From JAEZBP01 sp963832725 (GTDB taxonomy: Bacteria; Myxococcota_A; Polyangia; Polyangiales; Sandaracinaceae): a stretch of 64,000 bases of DNA. Shown in pieces: positions 28,909-38,204 of the stretch. Each line of letters opens with the position of its first letter. The first letter of the stretch is position 1. The stretch is from positions 3,100,001-3,164,000 of the forward strand of contig CAWHVG010000005.1 in NCBI GenBank assembly GCA_963832725.1, in the 5' to 3' direction. Made by a program: the position numbers and the translations under genes. Below the pieces are notes generated by a model, which worked only from the letters and a program-made list of their open reading frames with translations, was not told where the DNA came from and did not search any database.

Positions 28909-30837
28909 GTGTCCGAACCCGACCTCGAACCTCCCCGGCTCTCGCTGACCGACGTCTTCGGTCTGCACGACACCGAGGAGCAGGTGGAGCTGGCCCAGCG
29001 CGATCCCTTCGTGACGCTGCGCGGGCGACCGAGCGATCCGGGCCGAGCGCCGACCATCGCGTTCGACCGGCTCCGGCAGGGCGTGGAGCGGCGGACGCCG
29101 AGCACCGACATCGAGCCGATCCGCGAGCTCGGACGCGGCGGGATGGGCGTCGTGCACTTGGCCGAGCAGCGCTCGCTCGGGCGGATGGTCGCGGTGAAGT
29201 CGCTCCGCGACGAGGTGCGTGGAAAGAACACGGCGGAGAGCCTGCTCCAGGAGGCGTGGGTGCTCGGCGCGATGGAGCACCCGAACGTCGTGCCGGTCTA
29301 CGACCTGCGCGTCGACGAGCACGGCGACCCGCGGGTGGTGCTCAAGCGCATCGAGGGTGAGAGCTGGCTGAAGCTCATCGAGGACGAGGCGCGCGTCCGC
29401 GAGATCTACGGCGCCGAGGACGTGCTCGAGTGGCACCTCTCGGTGCTCATGCAGGTCTGCAACGCGCTCAGCTTCGCGCACAGCCGCGGCATCATCCATC
29501 GCGACGTGAAGCCCGAGAACGTGATGGTCGGCCGCTTCGGCGAGGTGTACCTGGTCGACTGGGGCGTGGCGGTGGCGATCTACGACGACGGCACCGGCCG
29601 CTTCCCGCTCGCCAGCAGTGTCGACACGCTGGCAGGCACGCCGCGCTACATGGCGCCCGAGATGCTCGGCGGCCGGGCGGCGACGCTCGGCGTCCACACC
29701 GACGTTTATCTGCTCGGCGCCACGCTCTTTCACGTGCTGGCCGGTCACGCGCCGCACCAGGGCGAGACGATCATGCAGATCGCGGGGCGCCTCGCGCTCC
29801 ACGATCCGGAGCCGCCCGAGGACGCGCCGCCACGCCTGGCCGAGATCTGCCGGACGGCGATGGCCCGCGATCCGAAGGCGCGCTTCGAGAGCGCGGACGC
29901 GTTCCGGGCTGCGCTCGCGGATTTCATCCGGCGCCGTGATGCGCTTTTGATGGTCGAGGAGGGCGAGGCGAAGCTGCGGGAGCTGATCGAGCTGGCTGCG
30001 GGAACGATCGAGGACGCCGACGCGCACCGCCTGCGCATGTTCAACCTCTACAGCGAGTCGCGGCTCGGGTTCCGGCTGGCCGGGCGGCTCTGGCCCGAGA
30101 GCACCGAGGCGACCGACGGTCTGCAGCGGGTGAGCGAGGCGATGATCGCCTACCTCGTGGACCGCGGCGATGTGGCCTCGGCGACCACGCTGGTCGGTCA
30201 ACTCGGCCGGCCGCTCCCGCCGGCGCTCGCCGGTCGCTACGACGCGGCGCGCCAGCGGGACTCGACGCAGCGCGCGCACATCTCCGAGCTCGAGGCGCTC
30301 GGGCACGCCAACGATCCGGCCATCGGCCGCCGCGCGCGCTTCATCGCCTACGCGCTCTTGGCGGGCTCGTTCGTGGTCAGCAATCTGGTCGGTCAGTTCC
30401 TGCACCCGTGGGAGTCGAACTTCGCGATGATCGGCAACTCCCTCGGCCTGATCGCCACGTTGGGTGTGGCCGGTGTGGTGGGTCGGCGCTCGCTCCTGAC
30501 TACGACGCTCAATCGCGACATCTACGCGGCCATCTTCGTCGCGTTCGGCTGCAAGCTCTGCGTACACGTGGCGTCGGCGCTGCTCGGTGCGCCGCCGTGG
30601 CAGGGCTTCGTGCTGACCGGGTTCGTGTACGCCGCCGTCGGCGCCACCCTGGCACTCCGCTACCAGCGCCTGCTCTGGCCCGTCGCCATCGCCTTCGCGG
30701 CCGCAGCGCTGGCAGCCTCCGCCTGGCCCGAAGAGCGCTACCTCTTCTACGCGGCGGCCAGCTTGGTGATGGTCGGCGACCTCGTGCTCGTGTACCGAGC
30801 CGAGAGGCGGGGCTCGAAGGCGAAGCCACACGGCTGA
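28909..30837 (+). CDS. Ser/Thr protein kinase with six-helix membrane domain
   Basis: 642 residues. The kinase domain (about 67-340) has glycine loop LGRGGMGVVHLAE, lysine in MVAVKSL, catalytic loop IIHRDVKPENVM and APE motif YMAPEM. The metal-binding DFG is DWG (LVDWGVA), a substitution seen in many myxobacterial kinases and still compatible with activity. A helical linker (340-470) precedes six hydrophobic helices (about 475-630). Signals from the membrane part may control the kinase or the reverse. GTG start. No phosphatase or FHA gene is adjacent. Confidence 0.9.
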   Translation: MSEPDLEPPRLSLTDVFGLHDTEEQVELAQRDPFVTLRGRPSDPGRAPTIAFDRLRQGVERRTPSTDIEPIRELGRGGMGVVHLAEQRSLGRMVAVKSLRDEVRGKNTAESLLQEAWVLGAMEHPNVVPVYDLRVDEHGDPRVVLKRIEGESWLKLIEDEARVREIYGAEDVLEWHLSVLMQVCNALSFAHSRGIIHRDVKPENVMVGRFGEVYLVDWGVAVAIYDDGTGRFPLASSVDTLAGTPRYMAPEMLGGRAATLGVHTDVYLLGATLFHVLAGHAPHQGETIMQIAGRLALHDPEPPEDAPPRLAEICRTAMARDPKARFESADAFRAALADFIRRRDALLMVEEGEAKLRELIELAAGTIEDADAHRLRMFNLYSESRLGFRLAGRLWPESTEATDGLQRVSEAMIAYLVDRGDVASATTLVGQLGRPLPPALAGRYDAARQRDSTQRAHISELEALGHANDPAIGRRARFIAYALLAGSFVVSNLVGQFLHPWESNFAMIGNSLGLIATLGVAGVVGRRSLLTTTLNRDIYAAIFVAFGCKLCVHVASALLGAPPWQGFVLTGFVYAAVGATLALRYQRLLWPVAIAFAAAALAASAWPEERYLFYAAASLVMVGDLVLVYRAERRGSKAKPHG

Positions 30838-30938
30838 CGACCCGCACCGCGAATCGCTCTTGGTGTTGCGACCGCCGGCGCGCCGCTCGCACGGCAACCC
30901 GCCACGACGCCGCGGATGGAGTTCGGCCGCGGGGGCCT

Positions 30939-31733
30939 TCAGTGGGGGATCGGGACCGACAGGAGCGGGCAGTGGATGCGGCGCAACACGCGCTCGGTGT
31001 GGGTGCCGAGCAGGGCGTCGCGGAGGGAGTCGTGGCCGCGGGTCGCCATGACGACGAGCGAGGTGTCGCCGGCGGCGCGGGCGATGGCCTCCTCGAGGTC
31101 TCCGTCCACGCTGTGACGGCGCCAGGTGACACCCTCGCGCTCCGGTAGGTGCAACGTCGGCTCGGTCGCCGGCGGGCCGACGTGCAAGAGCTCGATGGTG
31201 ACCTCGGCGGCGCCGGCCAGGTCGATCATGAAGAGCGTGCCGTCGACGGCGGCGCGTGCGGCGGCTTCGTCGCCTATCGGGACGAGCACCTTCCGCAGCG
31301 CGAGCGTCCCATTCGCGCCCACGAAGCGCGTTCCGTCCAGCGGAACGAGGAGCGTCGGCACCCGGACGTTGTCGGCGATCGCCTCGGCGCGGCTCTCGGC
31401 CAGCACCCGCAAAAGCCCGCTCCGTTGATGGGTGGCGGCGATCACGAGGTCCGGCTCTCGACGGCGCAGCGCGTCGAGGAGGGTGTCGACGGGATCGTCG
31501 CAGCAGTTGTGGACCAGCTCCTCGTGGCGGACCGACGCGGGGTCGCGGCCCCACGCGCGCAAGAGCTCCGCCGGGTCGAGCATGCGCGTGCTCGAGGACG
31601 GCGCGTCGTTGGCGTGGATGCTGAGCAGGTTCGCGCCGGCGCGCACGGCGAGCGCGACACCGTGCTCGAGGGCGTCGCGATCTTCGGCGGTGGCGGTGGA
31701 GGCGAGTGCGATGGTGACCATGACGAGCTCCAC
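30939..31733 (-). CDS. tandem universal stress protein
   Basis: 264 residues made of two Usp domains. Domain 1 begins ELVMVTIALASTATAEDRDA; domain 2 starts about residue 145 (LALRKVLVPIGDEAAARAAV) and ends with SLVVMATRGHDSLRDALLG...RVLRRIHCPLLSVP. Usp proteins bind ATP or act as stress chaperones. It is divergent from the molybdoenzyme operon with 213 bp between the starts, a pairing often seen with respiratory or redox-stress genes. Role otherwise unknown. Confidence 0.87.
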   Translation of the reverse strand: MELVMVTIALASTATAEDRDALEHGVALAVRAGANLLSIHANDAPSSSTRMLDPAELLRAWGRDPASVRHEELVHNCCDDPVDTLLDALRRREPDLVIAATHQRSGLLRVLAESRAEAIADNVRVPTLLVPLDGTRFVGANGTLALRKVLVPIGDEAAARAAVDGTLFMIDLAGAAEVTIELLHVGPPATEPTLHLPEREGVTWRRHSVDGDLEEAIARAAGDTSLVVMATRGHDSLRDALLGTHTERVLRRIHCPLLSVPIPH

Positions 31734-31946
31734 GCCGGGGAACGCATCGACCGTGCCGTGGTTCGATTCGGGTCCGGCCGCCCTCGGCCGGCCGCGTTTC
31801 GTGTCGCCGCCGACCGTCCCATTGTTTCAGCTCCGTTACAACGAAACGCTTGTCGTGCCGAGACGACCGCGTTTTCGCCGACCCTCCGGGTGGCCCGGCC
31901 CGTGCCTGTCGCCTGGCGGGGCCATCCGACCTTCGGGGAGCGACCG

Positions 31947-33590
31947 TTGAACTTCGGCTTCGTGATCGACAACCGTGCGTGCATCGGCTGCCATGCCTGC
32001 AGCACCGCGTGCAAGAGCGAGAATCAGGTCCCGCTCGGCGTGAACCGCACGTGGGTGAAGTACACGGAGACCGGCACCTACCCGGACACGCAGCGCCACT
32101 TCCAGGTCACCCGCTGCAACCACTGCGCGAACCCGCCCTGCGTCCGCATCTGCCCGACGGAGGCGATGTACCAGCGGGACGACGGGATCGTGGAGTTCGA
32201 CCCGGACGCGTGCATCGGCTGCAAGGCGTGCATGCAGGCTTGTCCGTACGACGCGATCTACGTCGACCCGGAGACGCACACCGCCGCCAAGTGCCACTTC
32301 TGTGCGCACCGGACCGAGGTCGGGCTGGAGCCGGCGTGCGCGGTCGTCTGCCCGACCCACGCGATCCTGGCCGGCGATCTGGACGACCCGGAGGCGGAGA
32401 TCAGCCGGGTGCTCGCTCGCGAGAAGGTGTCGGTGCGAAAGCCCGAGCAGGGCACGGCGCCGAAGGTCTTCTACATCGAGGGCGCGGCGGTGAATCTCGT
32501 GCCGACCGCCACCGAGCGCACGCCGGAGACCTTCGTGTGGGCCGACGTCCAGCCGCTCCATCCCGGCGATGAGCAGCGCAGGCACGGCGCGAGCGAGGGG
32601 TACCGCACCGGCAAGAGCGGGCAGAAGCTCCGCCTTCCCCAGGCGCAGGGGCTGCCCGAGCAGGGCCCCATCCAGCTCGGGCGCCGGCAAGCCGAGCACA
32701 TGGTGCAGGTCGGCTACAACGCGCAGCACCAGATCCCGTGGCACTGGCCGGTGCCGGCGTACCTGGTGACCAAGGGCATCGCCGCCGGCGTGTTCGGCCT
32801 CCTGGCGCTCCTCTTCGGGCTCGGCGCGGTCGAGTTCGATCCGCTCACGGCCGTGGTCGGCGGGCTGGTGGCCGTCCTCGGCATGGGCGCGACCACGGCG
32901 CTCTTGGTGTACGACCTCGAGAAGCCCACGCGCTTCCTCTACATCCTGATACGCCCGCAGTGGCGCTCGTGGCTGGCGCGCGGCGCGGTCTTCCTGATCG
33001 GCTTCTCGACCCTCGCCGGCGCGTGGTGGGCGCTCGAGACGGGAGCGCTCTTCGGGCTCTTGCCGCCGAGCCTCGCCGCCGCGGCCCGGCCCTACCTCCT
33101 GTGGTCCGGCTTGCCGCTCGCGCTCGGCGCCGCCGTCTACACGGCGTTCCTCTTCGGTCAGGCGGAGGGACGCGACCTCTGGCAGAGCCCGCTCCTGCCG
33201 GTGCACCTCGTCGTGCAGGCCGCGATGATGGGCGGCGCGACGCTGCTCGTAATGAGCGCGTTCATGACGGTGCCGGCCGCGATCGTCACGGCGAGCCTCT
33301 ACACCTTCGCCATCGGCCTCGCGCTGGATGTCTTCGTCATCCTCTTCGGCGAGGTCGGGATGAGCCACGCCAGCGAGGTGGCCGCGCAGGCGGCCAAGCG
33401 CATCACCAAGGGTCGCTACAAGAACCAGTTCTGGGTCGGCGCGATGCTCTTCGGGCACGTCGTCCCCTTCGTGCTGCTCTTCGCGGGGACGCGCTGGGCC
33501 TACGGGCTGGCCGGTCTCCTCGCCGTGATCGGCCTCTACCTCTACGAGCACGCCTACGTGATGGCGCCGCAAGAGATCCCGAACAGTTGA
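31947..33590 (+). CDS. fused four-cluster ferredoxin (NrfC/PsrB-like) and NrfD/PsrC-like membrane subunit
   Basis: 547 residues. The first 190 contain sixteen cysteines in four cluster motifs: CIGCHACSTAC, CNHCANPPCVRIC, CIGCKACMQAC and CHFC...CAVVC. A linker (about 190-265) leads to eight hydrophobic helices (about 268-545) of the NrfD/PsrC type, the quinone-facing anchor of CISM oxidoreductases. Normally these are two proteins; here they are one chain. TTG start 31947 follows GGGGAG. The absence of a signal sequence places the Fe-S part in the cytoplasm. It should transfer electrons between the menaquinone pool and the next gene's catalytic subunit. Confidence 0.88.
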   Translation: MNFGFVIDNRACIGCHACSTACKSENQVPLGVNRTWVKYTETGTYPDTQRHFQVTRCNHCANPPCVRICPTEAMYQRDDGIVEFDPDACIGCKACMQACPYDAIYVDPETHTAAKCHFCAHRTEVGLEPACAVVCPTHAILAGDLDDPEAEISRVLAREKVSVRKPEQGTAPKVFYIEGAAVNLVPTATERTPETFVWADVQPLHPGDEQRRHGASEGYRTGKSGQKLRLPQAQGLPEQGPIQLGRRQAEHMVQVGYNAQHQIPWHWPVPAYLVTKGIAAGVFGLLALLFGLGAVEFDPLTAVVGGLVAVLGMGATTALLVYDLEKPTRFLYILIRPQWRSWLARGAVFLIGFSTLAGAWWALETGALFGLLPPSLAAAARPYLLWSGLPLALGAAVYTAFLFGQAEGRDLWQSPLLPVHLVVQAAMMGGATLLVMSAFMTVPAAIVTASLYTFAIGLALDVFVILFGEVGMSHASEVAAQAAKRITKGRYKNQFWVGAMLFGHVVPFVLLFAGTRWAYGLAGLLAVIGLYLYEHAYVMAPQEIPNS

Positions 33591-33599
33591 GCGAGACGC

Positions 33600-36596
33600 A
33601 TGAGCACGTTCCCACAGACACTCGGCTTCCTCGAACGATTGCTCGCGTTCCGGCGGCGCGGTGAGAAGAACGCCGACGGCACCGTGAAGCGCGGCGTCGA
33701 CCCGGAGCGCGCCCAGGGCACCGTGGCGCAGCCTTCCTTCGCCGACGTCGACGCGACACCGGTCCCGCTGACCGAGGTGCGCCACCCCGACGGCCGCATG
33801 AGCCGTTACCCGCCGCCCGAGCGCTGGGACGACTGGGTGGAGTGGGACAGCAAGGCGTGGCCCAAGAAGGTCGCGCGGCGCTACACGCTGGTGCCGACCA
33901 TCTGCTTCAACTGCGAGAGCGCCTGCGGGCTGCTCGCCTACGTCGACAAAGAGACCTTCGAGATCCGCCGCTTCGAAGGGAACCCGGCGCACCCCGGCAG
34001 CCGCGGGCGCAACTGCGCGAAGGGCCCCGCGACCCACAACCAGACCTACGACCCGGAGCGCCTCCTCTATCCGCTCAAGCGCGTCGGGGCGCGGGGCGAG
34101 GGCAAGTGGAAGCGGGTGAGCTGGGACGAGGTGCTGGAGGACATCGCCTCGCGGATGCGCGAGAGCCGCAAAAAGCGCCGCGACGGAATCATGTATCACG
34201 TCGGCCGTCCTGGTGAAGATCACTTCGCCAACCGCACGATTCAGTCGTGGGGCGTGGACGGGCACAACAGCCACACGAACATCTGTTCGGCGGCCGCGCG
34301 CGCCGGCTACTTCATGTGGAGCGCGGGCGACCGGCCCAGCCCCGACTACGCGAACGCCGAGGCGGTGCTGCTGGTCAGCGCGCACCTCGAGAGCGGCCAC
34401 TACTTCAACCCGCACGCCCAGCGGATCATCGAGGGCAAGCAGCGCGGCGCGAAGCTGATCGTGCTCGACCCGCGGCTGAGCAACACGGCCGCCCGCTCGG
34501 ACTGCTGGCTGCCGACGTGGCCCGGCACCGAGACGGGAGTGCTGCTGGCCATCGCCAACCACCTCATCCAGACCGGCCGCTACGATCGTGAGTTCGTCCG
34601 CCGCTGGGTGAACTGGGAGGAGACGCTCGCCTCCATCCCCAAATGGGCGAAGGATCCCGAGCTCTTGACCCTGGCGGAGGCGCCGCGCACCTACGAGACG
34701 TTCGAGCGCTTCCTGAAGACGCTCTACGGCGAGTTCACGTTCGAGCGGGCGGCCGAGGAGGCGCAGATCCCGGTCGAGCGGCTCCGCGAGGCGGCCGACA
34801 TCGTGGCGCGGGCTGGCAACAAGCTGTCGGCGCACACCTGGCGCGCGGCGACGATGGGCAACCGCGGCGGCTGGCAGGTGGCGCGAGCGCTCTTCTTCCT
34901 CAACGTGCTCACCGGCAGCGTGGGCACGGAAGGCGGCACGGCGCTCAACAGCTGGAACAAGTTCGTTCCCGAGAGCTTCGCGAAGCCGCCGGCGTTCGAC
35001 GCCTGGAACGAGCTTCATCTCCCGCACGAGTGGCCCTTCGCGTTCTACGAGATGAGCTTCCTCTTGCCGCACTTCCTGGAGGAAGGGCGCGGCGACGTCG
35101 ACGTGTACTTCACGCGTGTCTACAACCCGATGTGGATCAATCCCGACGGGTTCATGTGGCTCGACGCGCTGCGCGACGAGGAGAAGATCCGCTTCCACGT
35201 CGCGATGACGCCGACCTGGAACGAGAGCGCGTGGTTCGCCGACTACGTGCTGCCGATGGGCCACTCCGGCGAGCGGCACGACCTGATGAGCCAGGAGACC
35301 CACGCCGGTCGCTGGATCGGGTTCCGGCAGCCGGTGAAGCGCGTGGCGATGGAGCGGGCCGGGCGGAAGGTCGAGCGGACCTACGAGGCGAACCCGGGCG
35401 AGGTCTGGGAGGAGGCCGAGTTCTGGGTCGACCTGAGCTGGCGGATGGACCCGGACGGCGCGCTCGGGATCCGGCGCTACTTCGAGAGCCCGAAGCGGCC
35501 CGGTGAGCCGATCTCGATGGACGAGTACTTCGGCTGGATCTTCGAGAACGCCGTGCCCGGGCTGCCCGAAGCGGCGGAGAAGCAAGGGCTCACGCCGCTG
35601 GCCTACATGCGGAAGTACGGCGCGTTCGAGGTCGAGGCCGGCGCGTCCCAGCCCTTCGAGAAGCCCGTCTCACTGCCGGAGGAGCACGAGGTCGACGAGG
35701 GCGGGCTCATCCGCGACGCGAAGGGCAGCACGCTCGGCGTGATGGTCGACGGACAGGCCAAGGCGGGCTTCGGCACGCCGAGCAAGAAGCTCGAGCTCTT
35801 CAGCTCCACGCTCTTCGACTGGGGCTGGAAGGAGCAGGACTACTGCGTGCCGTGGCCGCTCGAGAGCCACGTGGCGCCCTCCCGCATCGACCGCGCAAAG
35901 GGCGAGATGCTGCTCTTGCCGACCTTCCGGCTGCCGACCTTGATCCACACCCGCAGCGCCAACGCGAAGTGGCTCTACGAGATCAGCCACAAGAACCCGG
36001 TGTGGATGCATCCGCAGGATGCGGCGCGGATCGGCGTGCGGACGGGAGAGCTCATCCGCGTCGAGACCGAGATCGGTTACTTCGTCGACAAGGTCTGGGT
36101 CACCGAGGGGATCAAGCCCGGCATCATCGCCATGAGCCACCACCTCGGCCGCTGGCGACTGGCCGAGCAGGACGGAATCGGCGCCGGCATGAGCAACCTG
36201 GCCCAGCTCGGCGAAGAGGATGGGCAGAAGTCGCTGAACATCGTCCACGGCGCGCGGCCGTGGCAATCGAGCGATCCGGACACCAGCCGCATCTGGTGGG
36301 AGGACGTCGGCGTCCACCAGAACCTGACCCACGCGGTCCATCCCGACCCGCTCAGCGGCGCACACTGCTGGCATCAGAAGGCCAAGAGCGTCCGCCGTGC
36401 CGATCCGGGCGATCGCCACGGTGACGTGCGCGTCGATACGCGCGAGAGCATGCGGGTCTACCGCGAGTGGCTGGCGCTGGCCCGCTCGGCGGTGGAGCAC
36501 AGCCCCGACGGAACGCGCCGGCCTCTTTGGCTCAAGCGACCGCTCAAGCCGGTGAAGAACGCGTACCGCCTGCCGGAGAAGCCCTTTGGCCGTTGA
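33600..36596 (+). CDS. molybdopterin oxidoreductase catalytic subunit (CISM/DMSO reductase superfamily)
   Basis: 998 residues. An N-terminal [4Fe-4S] motif C-x2-C-x3-C-x27-C starts at PTICFNCESACGLL and ends RNCAKGPAT. Molybdopterin-binding stretches follow (VLLVSAHLESGHYFNPHAQR, KLIVLDPRLSNTAARSDCWL) and a C-terminal cofactor domain. The probable metal-ligand region is SHTNICSAAARAG; the ligand residue cannot be fixed by eye. There is no twin-arginine signal, so it is predicted cytoplasmic, as in SoeABC-type sulfite dehydrogenases; thiosulfate, polysulfide or arsenic substrates are alternatives. It starts 9 bp after the Fe-S/NrfD gene. Confidence 0.85.
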   Translation: MSTFPQTLGFLERLLAFRRRGEKNADGTVKRGVDPERAQGTVAQPSFADVDATPVPLTEVRHPDGRMSRYPPPERWDDWVEWDSKAWPKKVARRYTLVPTICFNCESACGLLAYVDKETFEIRRFEGNPAHPGSRGRNCAKGPATHNQTYDPERLLYPLKRVGARGEGKWKRVSWDEVLEDIASRMRESRKKRRDGIMYHVGRPGEDHFANRTIQSWGVDGHNSHTNICSAAARAGYFMWSAGDRPSPDYANAEAVLLVSAHLESGHYFNPHAQRIIEGKQRGAKLIVLDPRLSNTAARSDCWLPTWPGTETGVLLAIANHLIQTGRYDREFVRRWVNWEETLASIPKWAKDPELLTLAEAPRTYETFERFLKTLYGEFTFERAAEEAQIPVERLREAADIVARAGNKLSAHTWRAATMGNRGGWQVARALFFLNVLTGSVGTEGGTALNSWNKFVPESFAKPPAFDAWNELHLPHEWPFAFYEMSFLLPHFLEEGRGDVDVYFTRVYNPMWINPDGFMWLDALRDEEKIRFHVAMTPTWNESAWFADYVLPMGHSGERHDLMSQETHAGRWIGFRQPVKRVAMERAGRKVERTYEANPGEVWEEAEFWVDLSWRMDPDGALGIRRYFESPKRPGEPISMDEYFGWIFENAVPGLPEAAEKQGLTPLAYMRKYGAFEVEAGASQPFEKPVSLPEEHEVDEGGLIRDAKGSTLGVMVDGQAKAGFGTPSKKLELFSSTLFDWGWKEQDYCVPWPLESHVAPSRIDRAKGEMLLLPTFRLPTLIHTRSANAKWLYEISHKNPVWMHPQDAARIGVRTGELIRVETEIGYFVDKVWVTEGIKPGIIAMSHHLGRWRLAEQDGIGAGMSNLAQLGEEDGQKSLNIVHGARPWQSSDPDTSRIWWEDVGVHQNLTHAVHPDPLSGAHCWHQKAKSVRRADPGDRHGDVRVDTRESMRVYREWLALARSAVEHSPDGTRRPLWLKRPLKPVKNAYRLPEKPFGR

Positions 36597-37686
36597 CGAG
36601 CAACCTGCTCAGCTGGCGGCCGCCCGCTCGCTCGCCTACGGCCTGCTCGCCGATCTGCTGACCCGCGGGTTGACCCCGGAGACGCGCGAGGCGGCGCTCG
36701 CGAGCGAGCCGATCCGCGCCGCGATCTTCGGCCGCGCCGGTGATCTCGACGCGCTGGCGGTCGAGCACGAGCACGCGTTCGGCTGGTCGACGCCGCCTTT
36801 CGAAGGCGCGTTCCTGGACCCGAGCCGAACCATCGGCGGGGCCGGCGGCGATGCGCTGTGGGCGCTCTTCCGGGCCTGCGGGTTCGTGCCGCGCAAAGAG
36901 GACGCGGAGCACCTCGCGAGCGCGCTCCGCTGTCTGGCGTTCCTGTCCGGCGCCGAGGCCGACGCGCTCGAGGATCATCACGCGGGCGCGGTGGAGCGGG
37001 TGCGGACGCTGAGCCGGCGTCTCCTCGACGAGCACGTGTTGCGCTACCTGCCGGTGCTGGCGTCGGCGGTGCGGCGGACCGGGCTCGCGTTCCCCACCGC
37101 GCTCGTCGACGAGCTCGAGCCGCTCGCGATGCTCCACCGGCGGGAGCTGCCCGGAGACCCGAGCACGTTCGCGTTGCCGGAACCGCCGCCGCTGCTCGAG
37201 CGGGAGGAGACGGGCCTGCGCGAGATCGCCGAGTACCTCGCCACGCCCGCGCTCAGCGGGCTCGTGATCGGGAAGGACGATCTGACCCGCATCGGGCGGA
37301 GCCTCCGGGTGCCGCGTGGCTTCGGCGATCGGACGCAGGTGCTCCTGAACCTGCTCCGCGCGGCCGTGCAGTACGAGGTGCTCGACGAGGTGATGGTCGC
37401 TCTCGCGGACGAGGCGCGCGGGCAGCGGGAAGCCCTCTCGGCGCCGCGCTACGCGAGCGTGGCGGCGTTCACCTCGCCCTGGCGCGCTCGCCTCGAGCAG
37501 ACCGAAGCGGCGATCGCGCGGATCCGCGACGACGCCCGGCGGTTCGACGAGCAGAGCGACGAGCCGAGCGACGAGCCGCGCGACGAGCCGCGCGACGAGC
37601 CGCGCGACGAGCCGTGCGACGAGCAGAGCGACGAGCCGCGCGACGAGCAACCCCGCAGCCCTGCCCGCGCGACGAACTGGCGGTGA
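36586..37686 (+). CDS. TorD/DmsD-like molybdoenzyme chaperone with acidic repeat tail
   Basis: 366 residues. The body (1-315) is all-helical with AARSLAYGLLADLLTRGL and VEHEHAFGWSTPPFEGAF, like TorD/NarJ-type chaperones that hold the molybdoenzyme apoprotein during cofactor insertion. The TTG start overlaps the catalytic-subunit gene by 11 bp, supporting this role. Residues 321-355 are a tetrapeptide repeat, DEQS/DEPS/DEPR, not usual for the family. It is encoded by 12-bp tandem repeats at 37546-37653. Confidence 0.8.
   Translation: MAVDEQPAQLAAARSLAYGLLADLLTRGLTPETREAALASEPIRAAIFGRAGDLDALAVEHEHAFGWSTPPFEGAFLDPSRTIGGAGGDALWALFRACGFVPRKEDAEHLASALRCLAFLSGAEADALEDHHAGAVERVRTLSRRLLDEHVLRYLPVLASAVRRTGLAFPTALVDELEPLAMLHRRELPGDPSTFALPEPPPLLEREETGLREIAEYLATPALSGLVIGKDDLTRIGRSLRVPRGFGDRTQVLLNLLRAAVQYEVLDEVMVALADEARGQREALSAPRYASVAAFTSPWRARLEQTEAAIARIRDDARRFDEQSDEPSDEPRDEPRDEPRDEPCDEQSDEPRDEQPRSPARATNWR
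37546..37653 (+). repeat. 12-bp coding tandem repeat, nine units
   Basis: Nine consecutive 12-bp units starting GACGAG (37546, 37558, 37570, 37582, 37594, 37606, 37618, 37630, 37642), most of them GACGAGCCGCGC. They encode the DEPR-like tail of the chaperone. In-frame unit length means copy number could change without breaking the gene. Confidence 0.9.
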
Positions 37687-37915
37687 GCCGGCGGGGGCTG
37701 ATCGCGGTGGCCGTCGCGATCCGAGCCCAGCGACGAGGACCTTCACGAGATCGCGCGTGGGCGGTGAGAGACCGGCGTCCCATCGCCATGGCCGTCGCGC
37801 TCCGAGCGGCCCGCCGAGCCCCGGGGTGCGCGTGATGGAGTCGCGAGGCCAACCTGGCGGGCGTCCTCTTCGTGACGGCGATCCCCGTCTGAAGACGCGA
37901 GAAGGGCCTCCTACC
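37687..37915. other. intergenic spacer with imperfect duplication
   Basis: No gene recognised. The sequence ATGGCCGTCGCGCTCCGAGC near 37787 is an imperfect copy of GTGGCCGTCGCGATCCGAGC near 37708, about 80 bp apart. It leads directly into the 43-bp repeat array. Confidence 0.4.
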
Positions 37916-38128
37916 GTGCGGAGGCATGGTCCGACGCTCGGGGACGAGACCCCTCGCCGTGCAGAGGCATGATCCGAGGCTTCAGAATCGGCGCTCTGCA
38001 CGTGCAGAGGCATAATCCCAAGGCTCGGGACGAGGCCCCTCGCCGTGCAGAGGCATGATCCGAGGCTTCAGATCGGCGCTCTGCACGTGCAGAGGCATGA
38101 TCCCAAGCCTCCGATCGGCCCTCTGCAG
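37916..38128. repeat. tandem array of five 42-43 bp units
   Basis: Units start with GTGC(A/G)GAGGCAT at 37916, 37959, 38002, 38045 and 38087, with lengths 43, 43, 43, 42 and 42 bp. Two unit types alternate: units 1 and 3 end GACCCCTCGCC/GGCCCCTCGCC, while units 2 and 4 end CTCTGCAC, and unit 5 is a hybrid. Units 2 and 4 are bounded by perfect 8-bp inverted ends (GTGCAGAG...CTCTGCAC) and could fold. There are no unique spacers, so it is not CRISPR. It lies between the chaperone gene and a convergent gene; function unknown. Confidence 0.85.
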
Positions 38129-38204
38129 CGCACCGCCGGCCGAGCGAGCCTCTCGACACGGCGTTCGGCACGCGCACGACGAGCAAATGGCGCGAACGAC
38201 CGCC

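Noticed and set aside
28402..31554. Very long minus-strand frame opposite the kinase and stress-protein genes
   Set aside because: Mirror frame of GC-rich coding sequence; the plus-strand kinase motifs are unmistakable.
37916..38128. Possible CRISPR array
   Set aside because: Repeats are directly adjacent with no unique spacers and units alternate between two types; no cas gene in the window.
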